Shown piece by piece: positions 23,203 through 34,861 of a stretch of DNA of 64,000 nt. A program made the translations under genes and the position numbers. This DNA is from Ganoderma boninense (lineage: Eukaryota; Basidiomycota; Agaricomycetes; Polyporales; Polyporaceae): assembly GCA_002900995.3 (NCBI GenBank), contig CM035311.1, positions 2,542,001 to 2,606,000 on the forward strand. Reading direction: 5' to 3'. Under the pieces are notes generated by a model, which was given only the letters and a program-made list of their open reading frames with translations, did no database searches and was not told where the DNA came from. The stretch's first letter is position 1, and each line of letters opens with the position of its first letter.

Positions 23203-25234
23203 CTACGCCGCGCCGCTCGTCGTCGCGCCCACAACAGGGCCGCCGTGTTCCTTGACCAGCGCGGCGGCCTCGTTCGCACAATCGTTGAGCGCCCCAGTCA
23301 GCGTCCCCACACGAGTACGAAGCTTGTTGTAATGCGCGTATAGGTGTTCGTACTCCCGGCTCTTCGTCTTGTGCTGTTCTCGCAGCTCCTCCAGCTCGCC
23401 GTGGACCTACGTATTCATAGAGGTGCGCGATCAGCAGGGGCGCCGAAGAAGAAGGCTGAGGTCTGAGAACGCGCCATGCCGCCGGACTCACCTTCACGAG
23501 CTCCTCGCGCATCCTGCTCCGCTTGTTCTCCAACGCCTGCGTGCGCTGGGCCAGCTCGTTGCGCTGGACTTGCTCGTCGTGCTGCGCGCGTGCCTACACC
23601 GATGATGGTGAGGATCAGCAATGGCCCTTCTCGAGAATTAAGATGCAGGACATAGATGTCCCGATGCTCACCAGCTGCATCGCCTGTTCCTTCCTCTCCA
23701 TGATGTCGGCGCACCGTTCGTCGCACTGACGGTACGCAAGCTGCAAGGAACCGTCGTACGCGTTCGTGATTGCGCTGAACGAAGGCGCGCGGGGCGGCAA
23801 GCCCGCGCCCGAGCTGGATGCAGCCTGGTCCTGGTTCGAGTTCTGCCCCACGAAAAGCATTTACCCATCATAGGCCGGCGTTGAAGTTTGCAGGGGCGCT
23901 CACCTGGGTCGAAAGCCGCCTCAAGGGCGGCGAGTGCCGGTGGGGACGGCGGCTGGGGCTGCCCGGGGTCGCGCCTCGCACGGACGCAGCCCCAGGGGAG
24001 TTCTCCCCGAACGAACGGTGCGAGCCCACGCTTGCGCGGGAGCCGGTGCGCGAAGCCCGGAGGCCTAGAGGGCGCCTCGCGTCGGTGGTGGGCGGCGTGG
24101 GGAGGCCGCTGGGGTTCCTGCTGACGGGAGCTCGTTGCGGAGTGACGGGCGGGATGGTCTCGCTGTCGACATGCACGATGTGCCCGTCAGCGATGGTGTC
24201 TTCAAAGGTCAGGGACGTGAAGGGATCACTGACGTTGGAACACGGCTGAGAGTGCCGGCGGGTTGCTGAGGGCCGAGTTGCGGAGACGAGGGAGCGGTCT
24301 GGTAACCGTCAGCGTCCGGGCTTGTGCTCTCAGCGTCAAGAGTCGGTGGGGTCGCGCTGCCACCACTCGAAGCTGCTTGCAACTCAGCAATGCGTGCTCG
24401 GAGGTCGGTGTTCTCCGCCTTGAGACTGCTGTTTTCCTTCTGCCACTCATCTCGTTCTTCTAAAACCATGTCGTAGTCGACCTGGAGCTCTTCGTGCATC
24501 TTCTTCAAGGCGTTGTTCTCTGCGCGCAAGTCATCGTTCTCGTCTAAGAGCTCGAGGACCCTGTCACGGAGCTGGAAGCTGGTGAGGAAGCATGTACTAG
24601 CGAAAGCATGGCGTTCCAAGCACGTACCTCTCTGGCGGTGAGCTTCCTCATCCTGCCGACGGCAACGCGGAGCAAAGACGAGATCCGCGCGATGTCCGCG
24701 TCCTCGATATTCACCTCGCTCTCTCTGATTCTCTCGATCCTGAATGACAGGTGTTGGATGCCCCAGGCATTGTAGCGCGGAGGAAGAGGAATATAGTACA
24801 TACGCTTCCCGGAACCTCTCACTCGGCTGGACCAAGCCTTCGCCTGAAGGGTGCTTCAACAGGTCTCTCTGGATGCTCTGAATAACAGACGTGTCAGTTG
24901 GCGCACATGCAGGCCGACAAGGAACACTTACGAGGTTCTTGAAATACGTGCGTATGCATCCTCGCGAGTACCTCGTTACAGGCACTCCGCGAGCCTCCAT
25001 CATTTGCACGACTACCAAAGAGACAAGGTAAGAATACGTCCTCAACAGATCGACGACGTTCGATACGCAACGCACTCTCTTCGACGACATCATCAATGTT
25101 GAAGGCGTTCAAGTTAGTCTTCTTACAGAGATAGTCATTAACGCCTAGTCAGACCGTCTTGTTAGCTGTAGTCATCGGAAGGAGACTAGGGTGTGCTCAC
25201 GATCCGCGTACGTCACCCTCGGGGCTTTGGGCAT
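23203..25234 (-). CDS. Coiled-coil protein, unknown function
   Basis: Ten-exon model complement(join(23203..23406,23492..23593,23672..23842,23904..24228,24288..24571,24628..24739,24804..24877,24932..25011,25076..25144,25201..25234)), 484 aa; every junction keeps phase. The N-terminal 140 residues look globular and helical (DDVVEEIVQMMEARGVPV, IARISSLLRVAVGRMRKLT). Next is a long coiled coil (RDRVLELLDENDDLRAENNA to LKAENTDLRARIAELQ), a Ser/Pro-rich disordered linker of about 130 residues, and a second coiled coil (QRNELAQRTQALENKRSRM, HGELEELREQHKTKSREYEH). I do not recognise the family. The layout suits a scaffold or a structural or meiotic protein, but this is not shown. The intron at 24229-24287 is the least certain junction. 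Confidence 0.7.
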
Positions 25235-26151
25235 GGTCGCACAGCGACAAGTGCAACAAGACCAAACAAGCTTGAATGGGCGTCGAGAAGGAACGACGAC
25301 AGTAAGGGAGAGACGGAAGCCGGTGGATACTTGGTGGGCAGCACCAGGCTGCTATATAGACTGTGAGGCGACGGGATCTGTGAGTGTCCGGCACAAAGAG
25401 GCAAAGAGCGAGGCCGAGGGGCGCATGCTGCACGCCACCCGGATGCTTATATACCTGCTGGAGGCCTTCCGGGGGGCTGTAGGATTGCCATCCGGGGTCC
25501 TCGACCGACGAGACTCGAGGCCAAGGAGTCACCAAACCACATTGACCACGCCCTGCGGTTCCTGAGGCCTGACGGTGCTGGATGCGTCTCGTTGTCCTTT
25601 TTGGGCTTTGTGGCCACGCTTGCAACCGCCGCGTTTGGCCAGGACAAAAGACGCCAGGGTTCGAATCCCACGCTGGGCGCGCGGACCTGAACAATAGAGA
25701 AGCATGAGTCGCGTTCGTCCAAACGCGAATGAGTGACTCCGATTGCCCGGATGGATCCTCGGAATCGCGGAGCTACGCAAAGGACGAAGGTGTCGACCCC
25801 TGAAGTCAACATGCGACCTGGACACTTTTCGTCCAAGAGGAACTGAATTATACCCCGACTACTTATACCAGTGGCATTGACAATCAACAACAACCTGTGG
25901 GGTTGAAGGCAAGCATTACCGGTGAAAGGCGATACGGACAGAGGGCTGCGGAATAAACGAAATCTAGACATATGCGTTTAGCAAGTATAAAACACCAAAG
26001 TAAAAGAATGATGGCTCCATCTAGCATTGTATTATACACCAAACGCTTCCATGCCAACTACCTAGAAGAGAAGCGTCAACATTGATCAAGGAGACCGAGG
26101 AGAGGAGTACGTACTGAGTGATGAGTGTTACTTTCGGGACGCTGGGAGGGT
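25235..26151. other. Intergenic, promoter of coiled-coil gene
   Basis: A TATATAG element near 25352-25359 could serve the minus-strand coiled-coil gene about 120 bp away. Near 25660 lies a GGGTTCGAATCCC sequence resembling a tRNA B box, but no tRNA can be folded around it. No gene recognised. Confidence 0.4.
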
Positions 26152-27597
26152 TCACATGCTGTATGGACCGAGGACGGGGCCAATGAAGGCATGATGAGGA
26201 GTTTGGATCTCTTGCTCTTTCATCTGTAGCTCCTGTTGAAGGCGCTCCAACCGCAACTCCAAACCTTTCCTCGCCGCCTCGTAAACATTGCCCTGTAATT
26301 ACACTGCTCAGCGTACGGGTATCGATAGAACAAAAGCGGAGAAGTATATACCATCTTGACGAGCTCCTCTGCGACGTACGCTTGAATTTCTGCCAACTGC
26401 TGCATGGTTACATACTCAGTCCCGGTGGAAGAACTTGCGCCAGCAGGACCCGGTACATGAGAGAAACCGAATTCCATGCCGCCCAGTACATCTTCGATGC
26501 TGCTTCCAAAAAGCATGGCCTCATTGATGAACTGAGTAATGTCAACGTGCGGAGACTGGTCCCACAGTCCAGGGGAGGCTCTGTCAAGAAGCGTCGGTTC
26601 GTATTGCAGCGGGGCAGGAGAGCCGCGTCTGCGTAGCGATGTGCTCAGAATGCTCGCTCGCGATCCTGGTACAAAAGTGAGGTTGACGTACCCTTCTTCT
26701 AGATACTGCTCTCCTGAAGGGCGAACATCATCGACCAAGTATTCGGAGCCGAAGGGTATGCCTGTGGCTTCGGTAGGCGTAGGGCTGGGCTGCCGCTCAG
26801 CCTCAATGGGTGCCTGAGGCTCCTCTGGGGTTTCCGCAGAAGGCTGAGGTGCGAATCCCCGCTGAAGGCATAACGCGATTAGCTGAGTAGATAGACAGCT
26901 CAGCCCGCCGTTCATCAATCAATCTGAAACGCCTCACGTCGTTCTTCTTCATTTCCTTGATTGGAGGAATACGCTGCTTCATGTATTTGCCCACAGTAGC
27001 CGGATCGGCATCCTCAGCAAACATCTGCTGGGCCTCTTTGGCACTATCATGCAGCTTGATCAGACCATCGTACATGTTATTGCGACTACACACTTACGCC
27101 ACCATGAGCTCGTTAGAAGCCTTGAATTTCAGTTCTCCATCTTCGGTAGGCGGCCGAGGTATCAATTGACCCTGCGACATCTACAGCGAGACCACGCACA
27201 GTTAGAACAAGTGCCCTGACGTGCAATTGACAGTGATTCGTGCGTACAAGGGAGAGAATCATTCCACCCGTCTCGTCGGTATCCGCCTTGGGCCTCTTGC
27301 GGCCCGACGAACGCCGCTTAGCACAAGTTGCTTTCACTGGACATTGACCATCAAGTCAATCTTCCATAATCGCTGACTCCAAGCAGGACGGCAAGACGAA
27401 CCAGATTGCCTTATCTGAGTGACTGTGAAAGACCCGCTACCCCGTCTGCTCAGAGCGCAGAATAGCCCTGCAGGACGAGGATGAGAATAGCGATACTTCG
27501 TGCAGAGTATGGGAGGCACTGAATGCTTACTTTCCGGCCGAGTGGCCGGCTTGGGCTGCTTGGATGAGCGACGCTTCGCAGACTTCACGGTAACCAT
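26152..27597 (-). CDS. Hypothetical protein
   Basis: Six-exon model complement(join(26152..26292,26352..26861,26938..27085,27098..27180,27248..27336,27531..27597)), 345 aa, in frame. The intron between 27085 and 27098 is only 12 bp in this model, so that junction is doubtful. The start is basic with two similar motifs (KSAKRRSSKQPKPAT and CAKRRSSGRKRPKAD), suggesting nuclear localisation. A helical core follows (NNMYDGLIKLHDSAKEAQQM, YMKQRIPPIKEMKKND), then a Pro-rich linker. The C-terminal helices (TMQQLAEIQAYVAEELVKM; LELRLERLQQELQMKEQEIQ) look like a coiled coil. No family recognised. Lies in the same direction as its neighbours on both sides. Confidence 0.55.
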
Positions 27598-27887
27598 TGG
27601 TCGGGTCGAAGGAGGTTGACACAAGTACCCCGATGGCAGGAGCTCGATCAGGCTATATAGTCAGTAATGAGTGCCCCGCGACGCCCCGCGGGATTACGAA
27701 CGGCAAAAGTAACGTAGCAACCGCCCTGAGGCTCGGCGACGGGGCGACGATGTCATGAAAAGCAACTGAATAAGATAATCACTACACTAAAACATGTCCG
27801 TAATCCTGAAACCTAATGTGCTACCGTCAGACTGGGGAAACATAAAAGGATGTCCAGACAACAGACCTCGCGCCGCCGATGAAGCCC

Positions 27888-29648
27888 CTAAATAATAAAG
27901 TGGTCCGCCCAGTGGCGTATAACGCCCTCGCCCTGCCTGTGGCTGGGGAAGCGCTTCACGTCCCGCGAGATGATGACCGCATGCGAGTTCCGTACGGGGT
28001 GGATGAACGCCAGCTCCTTCTTCAGCCCCGGCAGCGTGTTCAGCCACGCCACGATCTTCTTCTGCACGTCCGAGAGCACGAGGTCCTGCTTCTGCGCCGC
28101 CTGCGCCTTCGACGCCGCGTCGAGGTCTGCCTTCACCGCCGACACGGGCGCAGGCAGGGAGGGCTGGGACGACCCTGCGTCGGACTGGCCTGGGCTGTCG
28201 AGCATGTCGACAACGACGTCCTCCATCTCGCGCTCGAGGCGAGCGATGACGTGCACGAGGCGCTCCCGGCTTGACTCCTGCTTCTCGAGCAGCTTGATCC
28301 GGGCGCGAGAGGCGTGCGAGGCCAGCGCGAGGCGTGTAATGACGAGGGAAAGTATCAGGGGAACGAGAATCGGAGTTGAGAGGAGAATGATCTGCGCAAC
28401 ACACGTCAGTGCACAGACGTACAGGGCAGAGACTGAGTGGCACGGACCACGTTCCAGGGAAAACCGAATTGAAGTGCAGGAGGAAGGAGAGGGCGGTCCG
28501 ACTTGAAGCTTTTGAACCAATTCTTAGTAAATGCACGCGGTTTCGGAGGTGGTTGTAATGCTCCGGCCAGAGGTGGGGTATACGACTTGATTATAGGTGA
28601 GTATTCTTCGTCTAATTCTCTGTGAACACGAAAGCGAATGAGACTCGCGCATATAGTCAATACTTCAAGGGCTTACATCTCCATGCCATTTAGCTTGTGG
28701 TTCAGGAATATATCTTCGAGTTCTATAGCAGCAGTTGCATAGGGTACTGTGACGTCATTGACTGCGTTGGCATAGAAGCGAACTTGTTCGAAGCGCGTCA
28801 AAGCCTTGAAGAATATACGGTCTGTCCAAAACATTGCGCATCAGTGTATGCTAGATGGAACTAAGTTGATAGACGCACCAGGATCGGCCATGACCTCAAG
28901 TAGCGGTCGCCCGTTCTCGGACCATTTGTCTACCTATTAAACGTAAGAGTGTGAGCGCTGCATCCAGTAGGGAAGAATTGACGACACGCACAACGTAGAA
29001 CTGCTCTCCGGTCCTGGACAGCAGCTTGGGGCCGAAAAATGCGAACACCTTCGACATGAAGCCGCGATACCTTGGGAGGCCAATATGGGGCGTCGCGACG
29101 GTATTAAAGTTAACGGGTATCACGTCCTCGAAGAAGCCTCGTTGGTGCAGGATGCTGCAAGTACGCTGAGCAACGCAACAAGGGACATGCAGAGAGATCA
29201 GCGCACCCGACGACATATCTTGAAATCAGCCCTCCGAGACTGTATCCAGTCACAGAGAACCTCATAACCTTCTTCCCCTCGTCCTTGAGCTTCTGCACCT
29301 CGTCGTGTATCTACCCGCGCCGGCACACATCGCGGACCGTAACCCACAACTCCATTAAGTACCCCGAGCAGCCCAGAAGGCTCAATTCGAAGTGACACTC
29401 ACCTCCTCAGCCACGCGTTCTCCTCCCCAGTCGATGCCGTCGTACGTCCCGTCGTCCTTGTTGGTCTCCGCGACGAGGAGGTGCAACCGCTCGCCATTCG
29501 GACCTCTGTCCGACTCTTCTTGAGCGCGTTTCTCCTCCATGATCCGGCGCATCTCCGACAGATGGACGGGGTTCCCCCACATGCCGTGGATGAGAACGAG
29601 GAGGTGGACGCTCTGCGAGTCGTCGGAGTCCACTTGGGTGCCGGACAT
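27888..29648 (-). CDS. DUF676 serine esterase / lipase (ROG1-LPL1 type)
   Basis: Multi-exon alpha/beta hydrolase of about 450 aa. The first exon is 29403..29648 and the last ends at 27888; intermediate boundaries are approximate. HGMWGNP (His21 onward) is the oxyanion-loop motif. VTGYSLGG places the nucleophile at Ser106 in the second exon. ATPHIGLPRY and the NDVTVPYATAAIE segment, where the family's late catalytic residues sit, follow. Near the C-terminus one hydrophobic helix (IILLSTPILVPLILSLVI) would anchor it to a membrane or lipid droplet, followed by a basic coiled region. Relatives in yeast act as phospholipases or monoacylglycerol lipases on lipid droplets. Substrate inferred only at family level. 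Confidence 0.85.
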
Positions 29649-30240
29649 TGTGGAAATCAGAGGTCGTCAAGGGTTGCGCGGGGTACAGAGGATGCGGAGT
29701 CTAGAGGAACCCAAGAAAACTAGGAGAGGTGAGATGCAGAGAAAACAAACGAGAGTGCGCAGAAGGAGTAGAGGAACATATACGGATGGGGTGGGAGCGC
29801 AGCGGATGCATGGTGTGAGATAAGTAGCTGTAGATCCCAGCCTCCCAGGGCCTAACGCGGGCTCGGAAGTGACGCGTCCAGCGGCCGATGGATCACCCGG
29901 AGCAGTGTCGTCGCAGCGGGCCTGACTAACCGCACCCGTTCGGCAAATCTGCCCCACTCTTATGTCCGGTCGGTATTTGCACCCCTCGGATGCGGACAGT
30001 ATTCAATAACATTTTTCCAACCACACAGCACCCTACCGAATCCGGCCCTTCCGGCTTCGGACAACGTGCAATATAGTATGCGCAGCAATTGCAGTACACA
30101 TTATGGCATTATAGATTCAGTGATGTGGGGGGAAAGGTCGTGGGCCTATGCGTAAGCACATCGTGATACACATCCAGCAAGATCGTGTCAGTGTGAAGAC
30201 TACAAATTCGAACAAGTCCGAAGTCTTTCTTCAACGGAAC
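29649..30240. other. Intergenic, promoter of DUF676 gene
   Basis: Between two minus-strand genes: 5' flank of the lipase gene and 3' flank of the oxygenase gene. No feature recognised. Confidence 0.45.
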
Positions 30241-33200
30241 TCATGCTTGAAACTGCGGAGCAATTGCCGTGAGCTAGTGCGTCGACAGTTGGACAAAAAC
30301 ATTCACGTACCTGGAAAAGCATGGATGTCGCCCAAGGCTGCAGGTGCTGGTCAGGGCCGAGGTACGACCACGCGCTCGTCCTCGACATCGTCTCCTTATA
30401 CCTTTATGCATAACCATGGCTCGTAAGCGTAGTTCCAAGTACTTGTGAGAGGCGACGTGACGTACCGCTTGAGCGTGCCAGACACACCAGGGCCGCGCGT
30501 CGCACCCTTGAAGCTGTACACTGCACGAACAATCTGGCCGATCATCTACGCAGTTTCACTCAGCGTTCTGCCCAGAACCCTCAAGTAAATTGAATAAAGA
30601 ACAAACTTACCTTAGAGGACAGGTCCAAGCCGATGCACTTTCCAGCACCGTCGATCACCAAGTACTTGTCGAAACCCCGCGAAGGGTTGACTTCCTTGGG
30701 ATCGGTGAAGATGTGGCCCTGTATCCAGAGAGGGGGAGGGTTACAATCGCGTATCGTCAACTGAGCCAGCAAAAGGACGTACGCTGATATTCGCGGCTGA
30801 GACATCAACGAGGACGTGCGTCTTCGCCTTGAGCTCGCCGTGGCTGACCTTGACATCATGCAGGACCTCGCGATAAACGCCGCGGAACGTCGGGTCAAGA
30901 CCTGATCAACCATGAGCCCCACTGAAAGACCGAAGGGATCAAAGAACGTACGGAGCGCCTCGAGGACGAAGCCCTGAAGCGTCGCCTCGTCCTTCGGGTT
31001 CAACGAAGCCGACTTCGAAACCAGGGTCTGGACGTCGGTTGGCTTGCTGGGATCGAGGTAGAAGTTGACAACGTTCACCGCAGCTGTTTTTGCCGACACA
31101 CCATCAGCTATCACACACCGATTCACCTGATATGCGGTACACACCCTGCGACAGCTCCACGGTGGTGCCGACCAATAGCGCGAGAACGAGGTTAATCTGT
31201 GTCTCGATCTCGTGTCCCAAACCGTGCAAGCGCTGTACGAAAGAGTCGCTCTCTCCCTTAGACTTTCCGAACACCGAGTGGAACAGGTTAATGATCGAGA
31301 GCTACAAGACGCAAGAAACAAACACAGTCAGCACGAGCCTTGGGCACGAAGCAGCACGCAAGACATACGCGGGAGCCGCCGCCAATATGCCTGCGGATGA
31401 TACCAGACAGCTTCTCCATGGTGCTCGTAGAGGCCAGACGGAGCGTGTGCAAACGCCCAGGCTCAACGTCCAGGAACAAGTAGCTGTAGACCTCCGCGAG
31501 CGCATCGAACAGCTCCGCGGGCGTATAGTCGCCCTCGGCATCTGCGCTCTCCTTCAGCCGGATACCAGCCTATCCAAAACCCGGAAATCAGCACCGCTCG
31601 CAACAACCAAAGCCATAGCATTGAACCATCACCCACCAGCTCGGCAGCCCAGTAGACAGGGACGCGCTTGAGGACGTCCCTCACGAGGTCGACAGTGTGC
31701 GTGGACGTGCCGACGCTGCTGCACGACTCGCGCTGGATGAGCTCGCGCGTCCTCTCGTAGAAGAAGCTCTTGATGCTCGCTTCCGCGTCCGGCGCGCCCG
31801 TCAGCGCACTCAGCAGCGCGCGGTGCTCCCGCGCCGCCCTGGCGGGGTCGTCCGACGCGATGAAGAACCTTAATTTTCGGTCCGAGCGAGAGTCCGAGCG
31901 CGCACCCCAAATAGAACCGTCAGCGAACGGCCCCACATACATGCCCGGAACCGAGCAGAACCAGAGCGGAGATGGAGAGATGGAGGAGGCGCCACTCACC
32001 CGTCTCCGTGCACGACGTCCTTGACACGCTCCGCAAAGCTTGTCCGGAAGTGTTTCTCGTCGTGCAGCACCGCGCGCACGTCCTCGTACCCTCCGAGCAC
32101 CTTCGGGTCCGCGATCCGCGTCGGCTTCTCCAGGCTGTACACGCCCGTCTGGCCGAGCTTCGTCAGGATCTTCTCCATCGCGCCGGGCGTCATCAGCGGG
32201 AACCACGCGTACGTGCTGTCGGGGGAGAACTGGTCGGGGAGCGTGCGGTACAGCAGGCGGCCGAGCATCGAGCCGCACCCGGGGCCCGCGGGGTCGCGCT
32301 GGCAGTCCGCGAAGCCCCACGCGGTCAGGTTGAAGGGCGTGAAGTCCGCGGTAAAGAAGCGGTCCCCGCGCGTGAGGGCGATTGCGTCGCTCAGGATCGC
32401 GCGCGAGATGGTGTAGGCTGGACGGGGGATGGGAGCCTCAGCATGTCGTCTGGATGCGGAAGTCAGATGACTGCTCACATGGGCAAAGGCCGGCACCCTC
32501 GATGACAGGTTTGGCCTCCTCAGCCTGCAAACCGACGTAGAGCTCGAGGCGGTCGATATCGCCGTAGAGCTTCTGTGCTGCGCTCGCGATCTCGGGGTTC
32601 GAGTTCCATTCCAGGAAGCTTGCGTACGCTGCCGAGCTGTTAACGGCAGGTTCGCGCGACGAGTCTCGTAACACTTACTTTTCAATCCCAAGAACTACAG
32701 CGGCAACGAGCGGTCAGCGGGCTGCAATCGGCGAGTGCGGAGAAAACCTACCTTGCGGAAGTCGTTTAGGGAGCAGACACCCCACCGACGATTCGACTCA
32801 ATACCCATAATCTCGTGGAGGCGCATACAGTGCGGCGTGCCGCGAGCCTTGAATGCACCAGCCGGCTCTTCGGTACTGTTGCCGCCGTCTAATCAGGAAA
32901 CCGCACAAGGCCCCTACATGACAGAGGCACTCACGCTGCGATGATGACACCTGCAAGCGCGTCGTTGCTGAACTGGTTCGTTTTCGGGTCGCGTGTCAGG
33001 CTGCAGGTAACCAATCAACGGACATGCGGATTGGAACAGTGGCGCAGCTGTCAAACCTTCCAAAGGTCCAGTGCGACACGTCGGGCTCCATGGCTTGAAC
33101 GTTCTGTGCAAGGTCCTTGAAGTCTTGGATCGTGAGCTAGAGACACGAGGAGGAAGCTCGAGCGTCAGAAAGATTCCTTCGAACATTAACGCGACCCCGA

Positions 33201-34861
33201 CCTGCTCGACCGTCTTGTCGGGGAAGTATTTCTGGCCCATCTTCGCCACCCACTCTTCGTCCGCCTGCGACGTCGTCGCATGCCACCTGTACAGGCAGTT
33301 GAACTGCGCAAACTCAACTGTCAGCCCCGGAGCTCTGGACCGCCCCTTCACACGGGCAGCGGAAACAGGGAGCCCTGCTACTGACCTCGACACTGCACGA
33401 GTTGCCGCGCCCGCGCTCGAACATGGAGTGGTCGGCATTGCGCATCTCCTCGAAGGGGTTAAACGCCCAGCTGTTCCCTTCACGCACGAGACCCAGGATC
33501 GCGGCGAAGTAGTCCGACATGACGATGCCCGCGAACCACGCGCAGTTGATCAGCCGCGCCGTCTGGAAGATGTCCTCATCCTGCAGGACAAGTGCCTTTG
33601 GGTCCGTAGGCGGGGGATTGCTGTACGTCTGCCGCTCGTTCAGCTCCAGGAGGCGCGTGGCGATGTACTGCGTGGAGGACACATGTCAGGTCACTGAGGA
33701 GAGGAAGATAGTGTGGGCGGGTTTACGTTGTGGTTCCTGTTGAACAGCGTGAGGAGCACGCAAACTGCCGGCGGGAGGAGCAGCAGGCGGTCTTCGGCAA
33801 AAGTGTCGGGGATAAGGAGGCCGCACCCGTTCTTGATACGGAGTTTATCCTGCGTCTTCTGGTCGTTGCCGTACAGCGGCGCAAGATCGACATACGACGA
33901 CGTCTCGTTGATATGTACTTGTTGGTGTGACGTGCGGAAGACACTAGCGTGCGACCCTGCATGAGCCTCGTACTCTGGCCAAGAAAGAGAGGAACACTCA
34001 CGTGTGGATCACCAGTGCCGCAAACGCGAACATCATGCTCGAGAGACCTGCCGGATGGGGTACAAACTGTAAACGACGTGAGCTAATTTTGAACCCCTGT
34101 AGGCAATGCACAATGTAGTGGTCTGACCTTCTCCCGTCTAAGCAGCGTGTCGAACACAAGTCCGGCATCGGGCAGTTCATTGCAAGGAAGCGGGTGGGTC
34201 TGCGCCACGCTGCGTGCGTATGGGGTACCGGCCTTGCCCAAGTCAGGGATGGCGGGGTTGTTGTTTCCGCCGTCTGCGCTTCGATATTTAAAATCGGGAC
34301 CAATGGAAGTGTCGGGGGGGTGAGGAAGATCTTCATAGACTATATGCGGAAGTCAAAGTCAAAGTCATGAGACACACGCGTTGGGATGGATAGTATACAA
34401 GATGCGCACGTAGTTTGATGAGCTCTGACTGCAACTTCCTCGCCGCGGCATGCTCGGAGTTATTCGATAGATAGACTAGTGTGTGCTCCAACTGAAGGCA
34501 TGTTAGCACCAGCGAAGATGCTCTAAACCCATGGCACGCACGAGCATCTTCCGATCGTCGATAGAGTTAAGATGTGTCAGACCATCGATGATGCTGTCCT
34601 GTATTCAGGGTGAATAAGGATGACAAATGACTGAGTGAGATTGGCACGTACGATGGTGGAGAACTCTCCGGCGAAAGGGAGGTGTTTGCGAAACTAGGTG
34701 CAAGGAGGATGCATGAGGGAACGTGTCATAGCCAAGATGGTGCGACGCACTTCGTCGCGGAGCTTGTCAAAGCCCTTGGTAGGCTGGGAGGATATGCGTT
34801 GGAAGTCATCCCTCTCTTCTTTGGTGAACGAGCGAGAGAGCCTAGATGTGAGGGTAGACAT
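30241..34861 (-). CDS. Psi-factor-producing oxygenase (fatty-acid dioxygenase / P450 fusion)
   Basis: Gene of roughly 17 exons encoding about 1,070 aa; first exon 34751..34861, stop at 30241. The N-terminal half is a cyclooxygenase-like heme peroxidase. It has VHINETSSYVDLAPLYG, TLFNRNHNVIATRL and the FNCLYRWH motif, where Tyr is the radical-bearing residue and His the proximal heme ligand. The C-terminal half is a P450-like isomerase: RGDRFFTADFTPFNLTAWGF, KSASLNPKDEATLQGFVLEA, and a heme loop GAGKCIGLDL that retains the Cys ligand. Ppo enzymes convert oleic and linoleic acid to hydroxy and dihydroxy oxylipins that balance sexual and asexual sporulation. Both active-site motifs are intact, so a bifunctional enzyme is plausible. 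Some internal exon edges are approximate. Confidence 0.9.

Noticed and set aside
25640..25690. Possible tRNA gene (GGGTTCGAATCCC, B-box-like)
   Set aside because: The T stem pairs poorly and no complementary acceptor stem or A box lies 60-100 bases upstream on either strand.
31463..32320. Long Arg/Ala-rich frame on the minus strand
   Set aside because: Shadow frame inside the Ppo-type oxygenase exons; the alternate frame carries the family motifs.
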